A DNA stretch of 64,000 bases, taken from the NCBI RefSeq assembly GCF_010389155.1, contig NC_057768.1:38729633-38793632 (forward strand), in the 5' to 3' direction. The position numbers and the translations under genes were made by a program. Positions 52,365-61,782 of this stretch are shown here, piece by piece (the stretch's first letter is position 1; the number at the start of each line of letters is the position of its first letter). A model generated the notes under the pieces. That model ran no database searches and was not told where the DNA came from. It saw only the letters and a program-made list of their open reading frames with translations. The DNA comes from Erigeron canadensis. Lineage: Eukaryota; Streptophyta; Magnoliopsida; Asterales; Asteraceae.

Positions 52365-52430
52365 CCAAACGACGTCGTACCATGGGCTTCCATACTCATT
52401 CTTAATTGCCACACCAAACGGTATCGTTTC
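52365..52430 (+). promoter_or_regulatory. Shared AACGG/ACGTC boxes upstream of MED25-like copy D
   Basis: CCAAACGACGTCGTAC (52365-52380) and ACCAAACGGTATCGTTTC (52413-52430) correspond to the boxes upstream of copies A (39286-39370) and E (61419-61436). Retention across otherwise diverged promoters suggests function. Confidence 0.4.
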
Positions 52431-52674
52431 ACTACTGCAAGTAGACAAAAACTGGTTTTACCGGCTAAAAATGTTACCTCCTACCGGTACCCGGTTTCCA
52501 CAGTTCAGGTAGTTTTCCCCCCTTTTTATTTTCTTAATTTCTTAAATGGATTATTTTAGTAAGATGATGATAGCATAGGGGTAAAATAGGTAAATTAAAC
52601 AATTGAGGTGTTATAGTGGCCCCCACTCCTCCAACAAACTAACTAACTATTTTAACTGAAAATTTCAGTTTATA

Positions 52675-52682
52675 TTTCCCGC
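52675..52682 (+). promoter_or_regulatory. E2F-type site, MED25-like copy D
   Basis: TTTCCCGC, 186 bp upstream of the copy D start codon, inside a segment well conserved with copy E (CCCCACTCC ... AACAAACTA ... TTTCAGTTT). Confidence 0.5.
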
Positions 52683-52860
52683 TGCACCACCACCAGTATA
52701 ATGTGTATGTGTATGTATACATATATGTATATACAACCACCTCCATTTTTGCATTATTGAAATTCAGAAAACACAAATTTTACTCGGAAAAAAAAAAGAA
52801 ACCGTTCTAATTTCCAATTTTTGACTATTCTTCTGTTCTATCTTTGTTGTGTACAAACAA

Positions 52861-55800
52861 ATGGGGGACGTAAATCGTCTTGTGCTCGTCGTTGAAACTA
52901 CGAAGACCCTGCTTCATTATTGGCGCACCATTCTCAGAGATTACATCGAAAAACTCGTCAGGTACTTGTTTTTCTTGTAACACGCATAGCCAAGAAATAG
53001 AATCGAGCACCTTTTATCGTTATGCCTATGAATGATTAAACTACATTTCTTCATAAACTGCATTGGATTTGTACGGAATATTAGAATCTGTATATAAATA
53101 TATATAATTCTTGTATAGTTGTATGTATCTAATCATGTGTTTTTTTAAGAAGAAGAGTTCTAATCTTGATTAGTTATTGGTATCTGAATGAATTGATTGT
53201 TGAACTGGTTTTTTGGTTCAGATGTGATTAGGGTTTCAGACTAGCTAAAGTAATTGTTAATTGGTTAAATGTTTTCTTATAAATCCTGTACGTAATCATA
53301 AAAGATTAACTGGATATTACTTAAATCCGATTATAAAGTCTGATTTGACCAATTTGACCAAGATTGACCGCTATTAACCTGTTGACCAAGTAAAAAGGCC
53401 GATTACGCCATCATTGGATCGCCCACCCTTTGGTTTCTGATTGACCGGAAATTTATCGGCCTAGTTTTCTGATTTTTGCAAGAATATGAGATTATATTCG
53501 GAAAAAGGATAGAGACTGAAACATAACTCTACAAGTTGGACAAGTATTAGTGACATAATAATTGTACTGGTGTCACTGCTTTATATAACACCATAAATAA
53601 ATATGCCCTTACATATTCAGTTCCTTTCAATGAGTTTAGTGCTGATAATTCTTTTTAACTTTCAATTTGTTCATGCAGGGCATTTTGTGGTAACAAAGCT
53701 ATGGTAAGCAATCGTTACTCTTCTGGATTTTTCTTTTGAATACACTTACTTACTATTATAGCCAATACTTTGATATGTAATCTAATTTTTGATGCTTGTG
53801 ACTTGTGAGAGAACTGATGCTTTTAAACCTCATGTTTAAAGCTATATATTTTGATCGCTGACCTTATCTTGCTGCAACCATAGTGGTTTAACTTGTACGA
53901 TGCATGTGGCTACATGCATTATAAGCTCCTGTGAATATAAAATTTAGTTTGCAAGCAAGTTTTGCCATAAACTTTTTCTGCTACGAATTGTTGAATGTTT
54001 TCTCTTTTCCTCTTCATATGCAGAATAAAACTGGTCCTAGTATTGCATTGGCTCTAGTTGAATTCAATGCTCGTGGGTCTAGCAACTGTGAGTATATGTC
54101 TTTTTTAGTTTTTGTAAACACACGTTAGTTACCTGATCTTTTTAAAGACACGATCTCTCACCATAGAGAGTTGTATAAATGCCTATTTACTTTTTCTCAA
54201 ACTTTGCTTTCAGTTGTTGATGCAGCTTCCTTGGTAAGGCGGAGCAACTGGACAACAAATGTGGATAATTTCTTCAATTGGCTGCGTGGTATAGAATTTA
54301 CTGATGCTGACGTACCCGATGTTGCAATTGCTGAAGGACTTAATGAAGCTTTAACGGTAAGCATCGTTGTTTGAGCCATATCTTTATTGCATCATACTTT
54401 CTCTGATACTAAATTTGTAGTTGGATAATACCCTTGATCATGCTTCCGCTGTAGAGTTTTGGTTTGCATAATCAGATGTTTCCTTCCCCAAATTTAATCC
54501 AAACTCAGCAAAATGAGGGCCTTCGAAATCATTGTATCCTTGTTGTTGCTAATAAGTCAGATAGCTGTTTATCTAATGCCGTGATGGTAGCTCAATCATT
54601 TCCTCAGGTATTGGTGTTGGAGTTGCAATAATCACTTTATCCTCATACTTTGCTGAACCCTAGGTTGCTGATCCTTGGTCTGTTTTTGCAGTTATCTGTT
54701 TCTCTGTCAGTTATATGTCCAACTCAGCTTATAGGAATCGAATCAATCTACAATGCGGTAATGATCACTTGCCCCTAATAGCTTTTTTTTTTTTTGTTTT
54801 GTTTATTCTTCTACCAAGTATATAGTGTCGTTAGCAAGCTATCTTTGTTCTTGGTATGCTGATCTTGTTTTTTGATGATAGGGCAAAAAGAACCCTTCGG
54901 CAGCTGATCAAACTATTAACCTTGTGAAAAATTCACGTAATCTAGTTCTCATCTCAGAAAATTTCAAAGAGGCGTGTGATGATCTAAGTCAATTGGGAAT
55001 AACAACGGAGGTTGCTTCACTTTCTCCAGTTTCACCAGGTTTGATGTAAATTCTATCTGTTACTGTATCATATACTTTGTCGTATTTGGTTTACAATGAT
55101 TCAAACACTGATTATGGAATAGGGAAGAGGAAGAAACCAGACAGTCCAGACATCACATCATTCAGTAGGAGGAGCCAGATAAGCCGAGGTCAATGCTAAT
55201 ATCTTTACTCATTTCTCTATTGATTATTTATCAGTTGGTTTTTTTCTGACCAGTTGTTCAAGATGCGACCTGTCTTGTGTAATAATTTTTTCTTGGGTGG
55301 TAGACAGACTCTTAGTTTTGAAACATTTTTTACTATGGAAATAAATGGATGCATCCTGTTAAAAACTAGTCTATACACTAGCAGTATTGGGTTGCTTGTA
55401 TATATAATGTAATTGAGAAGTCTCTTTATATTTGTCCATCTTTCAGTTAACGAGCCTCCAATGAATTGGCAACCCGTGTCGGTGGGAAGTATTTCTTCTG
55501 AAATAGATGTAAGGGTGTCCTTCACACCTTTTTTAATTTACTGATCCCTTATGGCGTAGGGAAGAATTTTTGTATTAATACTAATGTGTATATGATTTCC
55601 AGTATGTTATAATTGCTGTAAATTCTTTTAATTTATTTTTCAGGACCATAGTACCATGGATATGCCTGACATTATATATGGAGGCACTGCTTCATCCGTA
55701 CCTGGTGCTCAAACTGTAAAATCATTCGGGCAATCAAGCAACACGCTGATGACTCTGTCAGCAGCATTATCAGTGATTGCACAGGATGCAGCTCATGATT

Positions 55801-58361
55801 CATCATCTTCCGCCACTTCTACAAATCCTGGGAGTACAAGCCTTGGCATTCAACGACCACTAGATGTTCAAGATTATGTCGGCATGGATCCATTTCCATC
55901 TGTAGTGATCCAAGAAAACCTTCCAGCGCAACAACTGCTGCAAACTGGAACGGACATGAACCTCAAAACGACAAGTGCGGTTCAATCCTGTATGCCTGCA
56001 ACTGAAACAATGATGCCTCCTCCTGACACGTCTCAGACAGCAGGCACATCAAATGCACCACAAGCAGAGGAGGAAGAGGAGGAGTTTCTAGATCTATGGG
56101 AGGTAAGTGATGTCTCATTCTATCATTAATTACAAACAGATATATGTATTGAATTCAAAATTTTTGGTCTTGTGAGGATAAAATCAGGGATTGGGTTATC
56201 CTCTTACTTGTGGGATTATTCAAGCTAGATGTGGTTACCGCTGCAAGTTTTAAGTTGGCATTGGTATTTAAATTTCATGTTCAATGCCATCATTTGAAAC
56301 CCTTGTCGGGGACAGTGACATCACAGTTTGGTTACATTAATCTGAAGCTAACCAGATCAATGGAAACTTCCACGACGGACAATTGTAGAATAGTTCAGTA
56401 TTTTTTGTATTTATATTTTCCACAACTGTTTTGCTAACTTTGAATGACATAATGATCCGTGTCACCCAGGGGGACTTAACTGCTATACAGAACGGTCAGA
56501 CTGTCATCATTACCAAATTAAAGGCAGGTTTCAGAACTCATATTTTCTCAACAAGAAGGTGCATTGCTCTAGTTTTATTTAGTTTTACTAATGTTCAAAG
56601 TGACTGGATCCTTAAATCTAGATACGTGTATGATTGTGAGTTCTAACACACGAATGCTGTGATTTTCTTCTCATATGATTTGTTTATGTAGAGAAACCTC
56701 ATTGCATCTTTTATCATAGAATATCAAACTTCGAAAACTAATATCAGGCTTTCTGTATGTTTTTTGTGTCAGGGTTACCGGTCTTTGACTGATCCTGTGA
56801 CGTAAGTATCTGTCCCTAACATTCTGAAAGTGCTCTTAATTTGCAAAGTTGTTAGTGCAGTCTGTTAATTGAAGGCTCAAGATTTTTTAACATATCTTTT
56901 TAATGGTGATCTAAGAACATTCACTTCTATACTTCTATATATCTTTACCTACATATTGAACATTAAAATCTGTTTCTAATATGACGCTCTTGTTAAAAAG
57001 CATTTTGTTAATCAGGAAGTGCTGTGCCCACTAATGATATCGCCAGTCGTATCTTATATGTTATACCTAATTAAACCTTCTTTTTTGCTCCACTTAGTTT
57101 ACAATAAAACATGATAATTAGCTCCTCCGTTTCCCTGTTTTTGTACTCCTTTTAAGAAACCTTATCAGGCTTGTGGACTTTCTGTCTTTCAGGCTTGCAG
57201 AAGATTGGCCATCTACAATGCTAATAGATGCCTTTCTACCTGAAAACTTTATCAAAAATAGGTATGCTATACCATGTAGCTCGGTAGCATTTAGCGGTTC
57301 ACCTATATTTGTTTACATCAATGAATACTTTTTGCTTCCTGTGCAGAAAAAATGATGAAAAAACAGATTTTGTTGTTTTCGAACCGATGAGTCAGGATCA
57401 TACATTGCTTGAAAAAATGCAGAGAACCAAGGATGTAAGTGATGTGGAAGCCAAAGCTATTTATTGTTCATATCTTTTCGGCAATGGTAGAATGATACAA
57501 CTAGGACAATAATGCATTGTTATTGGATGCTATTTAGTGTTCACTTCAAGAAGAAACCATTGATAAAAACTTCAAAGTATATTAAAAGCAAAAGTATAAA
57601 AGCATAGAGCTCTAGAAAATGAACTTTCATCAATCATCAGGCTGTTGTTAGTCCCTTGCAACTTTATATGGAGAAAAGGGAAGTCTCATCGATGTGTTAA
57701 TGGTTTGGTGAAGTCTTGTTGTAATCTACTTTATGGGAGTTGTTTTGTAATTTGTACTTTTGGTTCTAGCACCCTCTAATCCTTCTAATAAAACCATAAG
57801 AGAAAGAAAGAAAAGAAATTGGTTTTTTCTATATAAAGCTTCGTATGATCTGGATCATTTATCGAAACATATGTCCAGTATCAGAAGTATTATATCCTTG
57901 GAGGGCTCAAAATCTGACATTGTTATACCTTGATAAACATGCAGTTGGCAGTCGTACGCTTACCATCACAGCTGCTACTACTTATGCCGCCAGTTGAGAA
58001 AGACAATCCGATGACTGGAATACTTCTCCCTAAGGTAAGCTGGATTTTGTTGCAAGCGAAAATATGAATTTACATACTGTAACATAGTTCACCAGAAATT
58101 GATTAGAGGAAATAATCTCAAAAAAAATAAAAAATCCAACACTAAATTGAGATGTCAATGTATGGCAATCCACTTCCATGTTTTTTTAGTTAATGAAGCT
58201 ATAGCTAGAAAACCAAAATAATCTTGTTCTCTTTAACTCTCTTTATATAATTAGTGTCATTCTCATACACCTTTTTATCTCAGGATGCGATGGCAGAAGA
58301 TATTTCAAAATACTTACAAGATCAGGGACAAGTAAATTCTTGGCAAGGGCCAAAAACATGA
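52861..58361 (+). CDS. MED25: MED25-like copy D, intact Mediator subunit 25 paralogue
   Basis: Predicted 560-residue nuclear Mediator subunit. Sixteen exons: 52861-52961, 53679-53703, 54024-54087, 54214-54356, 54476-54607, 54692-54757, 54882-55038, 55123-55188, 55447-55508, 55644-56102, 56470-56523, 56773-56801, 57193-57261, 57347-57434, 57945-58034, 58284-58361. All phases agree. Residues 1 to about 230 form the VWA-like domain (RLVLVVETTKTLLHYWRTIL, AFCGNK, NHCILVVANKS, VSLSVICPTQL, NLVLISENFKEACDDL). A basic patch GKRKKPDSPD (about 230) may be a nuclear signal. Next comes a Ser/Thr/Pro/Gln linker with an acidic EEEEEEFLDLWE end, then the ACID domain (about 421-540) with GDLTAIQNGQTVIITKLK, LAEDWPSTMLIDAFL and VVRLPSQLLLLMPPVEKD. 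The protein is shorter than Arabidopsis MED25 (836 residues) and lacks the Gln-rich C-terminus. The donor after 56523 is GC. It is the only complete undamaged member of the array. Confidence 0.9.
53344..53391 (+). promoter_or_regulatory. W-box cluster in intron 1 of copy D
   Basis: Four TTGACC/TTGACN words occur within about 45 bp. An inverted copy of most of this stretch (GGTCAAATTGGTCAA) lies at about 52122-52157 upstream of the gene. TTGAC(C/T) is the WRKY-binding W-box; function here is only inferred. Confidence 0.35.
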
Positions 58362-58826
58362 CCAGAAGATTTAGGGGGGGGCTTCAGTAAACTGAACAAT
58401 CTATAAATCAAACTTGTGGAAATATAGATACAGCGGATAGTAAAATGTATGTCTGTCTAGCGATGTGTATTGTACAGATGTTCATCCATGTTTTGAGCTT
58501 CTGATGTTACTAACCATGTGATTGATGATGTTTATCTTTTTCTATGCTATATCTTTGTTATTCTCAAGTGAACGGCCACTTTTATGATTAATTGATGATA
58601 TGAAGAAATCTAGGATGCATCATGCATGTTTCTGTGGTCAAAAAGTCTAATAGTTTGACAAAAATGGACAAAAATCACACCAGAATTACACATACACGCA
58701 CACTTGAATTTCAACATTTTCTATATTTGTTTCTTGTTTCTATAACCATTAACCACCCCCACGATAGAAGCCACTCAGCCAGACCTTTTGCAAAATATAT
58801 ACTCCGTAATTTTTAGGTGCTTATAA

Positions 58827-59114
58827 TCTCTACTACATTACAAAATACATAAATATATAAAGTATTTGTTTCTTCTATTTTTTTCAACTCAATTTTTTTC
58901 TTCTTATTTATTAGCATAAACATCTTCACTCAAAATATCTATGTCACCTTTAATGAAATTATATACAACATAGATTTCTTATCTTTAAAAGAACTATATC
59001 ATATCCTTTTACATCAATCACTTTTACATTAATACCCATACCTTAACCGTCGCCACCATCACTACCACTATACCACCACCACCACACCGCCGTATCATGT
59101 GGACATTTGTCTAG
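58827..59114 (+). mobile_element. Non-autonomous Helitron (H7)
   Basis: Begins TCTCTACTACATTACAAAA after host A and ends TTGTCTAG before host T. CACCATCACTACCAC-type words precede the 3' end, as in H5. About 288 bp, non-coding. Confidence 0.6.
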
Positions 59115-59280
59115 TAATTATACTTTGGTGGTCTAAACATTTTGATAAGTTTTACTGACCTTTTTTATTTTCATAATAGCATTTATTTAGTACTTCAAAA
59201 TATACAGATTAGTTAAGATATTTAATATGAAAATACAATGTTAAAGTTTTATCACAGTTTCAATATAAAAAAAGAAATTG

Positions 59281-59370
59281 TTGGGTACCCTTTAGGTCTA
59301 TGCCTTTTTGGTACTTACATAGCCCAGTAAAGATAATGTCAATGTAATTCAACCACAATATAATCCTAAA
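59281..59370 (-). mobile_element. Partial copy of the SINE-like repeat at 48175-48320
   Basis: The words CTTTAGGTCTATGCC, CTTTTTGGTAC and AGCCCAGTAAAGATAATGTC align with the copy at 48175. The box B end is missing or degraded. Confidence 0.5.
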
Positions 59371-60014
59371 GAAAAAAGTGAGTATAAGTTTATTACACAC
59401 TCAACTTGATGAAAACTCTTCATGTCCTAATTTTTTAATATTTTGAGTTAATGATAAGGCTCCTAGGTTTTTTATATACTTAAAATAAAGATGCGAGAAA
59501 TTTTTTTATACAAATTAGATATGTAACACATCCGTATTCATTTCCTTATATATAAAAGGTGTATATATGTTTTATTTCTTAGAAAGCTCAAAACAATTGG
59601 TTTTCTAATAATGCAATTACCGTTTTTTGGTCCACAGTTTTTCATAACTCTAAGTTGACAACATTTCAAAGTACAATTATAATCTAGACATCTAGTTTTA
59701 GAATTTTAATAAAATCTTTTTTGTAAACTGGTTTGGTTATTCTATATAATCTTTTGCTACTATTTTTATTAATAAATTTTTCTAAAAAATTGCTTCTTGT
59801 TCTTATTTATCACAATTTCCATTGTTTATTGTATGTCTTTTTGCTATTTATCAGTAGTTTAGTTATAGTTTTAGGGCCGGTTTTTCTTACATTGTTATTA
59901 TGCATCGTTAATATTATGTATTTGATTAATTAATAGACTTAACAATATTCATGAGTAATTCAAAAATTTCTAAATAAATATTTAATTGGTAGATTACGAA
60001 ATATGTAAAACTTA

Positions 60015-60277
60015 TCTATACTTCTATACTACCATATAAAAATTATACCCATGTGTTAAAAAGTTTACAATTTTGAGACATGCAAAATTACCATTTTACC
60101 CTTAATTATTTAACTTATACAATCATTTCATAATCTTTTAAAAGATATATTCACTATCTCTCAAATATCTTTGTATTAATTTCCTACACCACTTAACGCT
60201 GACGCCATCACCATCCGTCGACGCCACCACATTGCAACTAATGTCATCGCCGCCGCATTGTGCGGGTACAATGCTCG
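60015..60277 (+). mobile_element. Helitron-like element (H8) with altered 3' end
   Basis: Starts TCTATACTTCTATACTACC and ends GCATTGTGCGGGTACAATG then CTCG, i.e. CTAG changed to CTCG, next to T. The CGACGCCACCACATT words before the end match other copies. About 263 bp. Confidence 0.5.
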
Positions 60278-60626
60278 TTTGTAATAATAAAGAGTTATGA
60301 TTTATTAAGAAGTGGTTAGACAAGATGTAAGATGGCTTAAACAAGATAATTAAGATGGCTTAAACAAGATGTATATGTAAAGTTTTAAACCATCGCTTTA
60401 TCCTTGTATGAAATTACTTTTACCTAAAACTTTTGAGATTTTCTAACATTTTTTTCTTTTGTGAGCGTTAAATGAACTAAAAGTTTATAGATAAAAGATA
60501 GGAGTTTTATTAAACGAAGTCCTAAGAGCTTTAGTTAAAATAAATTAAATAGTTGTACACTTATCATAAAATTTAAGGGATGAGGTTTTAATATATAAAT
60601 GTATAATACATTAACAGGATCTTTAA

Positions 60627-60712
60627 GGACTTGGTTTAGATTTTGCTAAAGATAATACTGTACATTTAGGGACTTGGTTTAGATTTTGCTAAAGATAATA
60701 CTGTACATTTAG
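60627..60712. repeat. Perfect 43-bp tandem duplication
   Basis: The unit beginning GGACTTGGTTTAGATTTTGC and ending TACATTTAG occurs twice without a visible difference (60627-60669 and 60670-60712), suggesting a recent event. A shorter tandem with AAGATGGCTTAAACAAGAT lies at 60330-60372. Confidence 0.9.
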
Positions 60713-61418
60713 TGAACATTAATGAAGTTTCGAATTTATTATTTTAAGATGAAAATTTTAATTGAAGTCTCTATGGCTTCTAATAAAAATAAATATCTGG
60801 TTTATTGGATGTTTTTAAACATGTACTTTGTAAATATATACTAAAAAAAGGGAAAATACACGAGAAATGATTAATCCTCCTAACCAAATAGCCTAATAAT
60901 CTTCCTAACGATTGGATGATGACATGTGGAAAAATCAGAGAGCAAAATTAAAAAAGAAAATTAAAGGATACCACATAATGTCCTTTTATTTCAATAATAA
61001 AACAAAAGGAAAATGATCCGTACTGCAGACTTTATCTGAGCTTAGGTACAATCGTCTGTCACTTTAAAAAATATTACAAATTAAACCTTTGAATTTGATA
61101 TCCCTGAGTTTTACGTAACTTTCCCCAAATTTTACCAAATCCTTTGTTTGTACTGCATGCCTAACCTTTCCGCTTAAACAAAATTCGACCCTCTTTTTAT
61201 CCCTCAATTGAATTAAAGTACACTTACATATATTTCCTCTACCTCCATCACAAATCGAAGCTTCACTTTCAACAATCAGATTTGCTCACCTGAAAAAGAA
61301 AATGAAGATGGAAACCCGAGATGTTAATGGTGCGTGGCGATCGACAGCTGGCCGGACCTCCTTGATCAATTTAACCCTTGATACATACTCCCGCCTGCGA
61401 TCGGAAAACACTGTGCTG

Positions 61419-61436
61419 ACCAAACGGTGTCGTATC
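61419..61436 (+). promoter_or_regulatory. Shared AACGG box upstream of MED25-like copy E
   Basis: ACCAAACGGTGTCGTATC corresponds to ACCAAACGGTATCGTTTC of copy D and CCAACGGCATCGTTTC of copy A. Confidence 0.4.
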
Positions 61437-61561
61437 ATTACTACTACTACTACTACAAATACAAATTAAGAATGTGTTACCGGCTGCTTTCAATGTTTAA
61501 CAATTAGTTAATAGTGGTCCCCACTCCCCTAACAAACTATCTAACTGAATTTCAGTTTTTA

Positions 61562-61569
61562 TTTCCCGC
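61562..61569 (+). promoter_or_regulatory. E2F-type site, MED25-like copy E
   Basis: TTTCCCGC followed by GCGC, 221 bp upstream of the copy E start codon; the same octamer precedes copies A and D. Confidence 0.5.
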
Positions 61570-61782
61570 GCGCTCTTTATCAGTTACACTTCGATCACCA
61601 GTATATATATTCATATAAATATATGTATATGTATACAAGCATCACCATTTTTCCATTCTTGAAATTCAGATAACAAAAACTTCATTCCACATTCATCTTT
61701 CAGAGAAAAATAAAAAGGAAATCGTTCTAGTTTTTGATTTTTGACTTTCTATCTGTGTTGTGTGTTTCAATTTTACTAACAA

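Larger units (their letters stand above)
50763..52860. other. Spacer and promoter between MED25-like copies C and D
   Basis: No gene is supported. AT-rich DNA (about 51050-52030) is followed by a MITE-like end at 52034, an inverted W-box-rich stretch at about 52118-52158, shared boxes at 52365-52430 and the E2F site at 52675. A frame of 100 codons at 52210-52512 matches no family and overlaps the conserved promoter boxes, so it is not called. Confidence 0.55.
58362..61782. other. Spacer and promoter between MED25-like copies D and E
   Basis: No gene is supported. It holds two Helitrons (58827-59114 and 60015-60277), a SINE-like piece (59281-59370), tandem repeats at 60330-60372 and 60627-60712, a MITE-like fragment from 60873, and the promoter of copy E (about 61400-61782). 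Confidence 0.6.

Noticed and set aside
52210..52512. 100-codon open frame upstream of MED25-like copy D
   Set aside because: No recognisable family. It overlaps promoter boxes conserved with copies A and E, where no matching frame is open.
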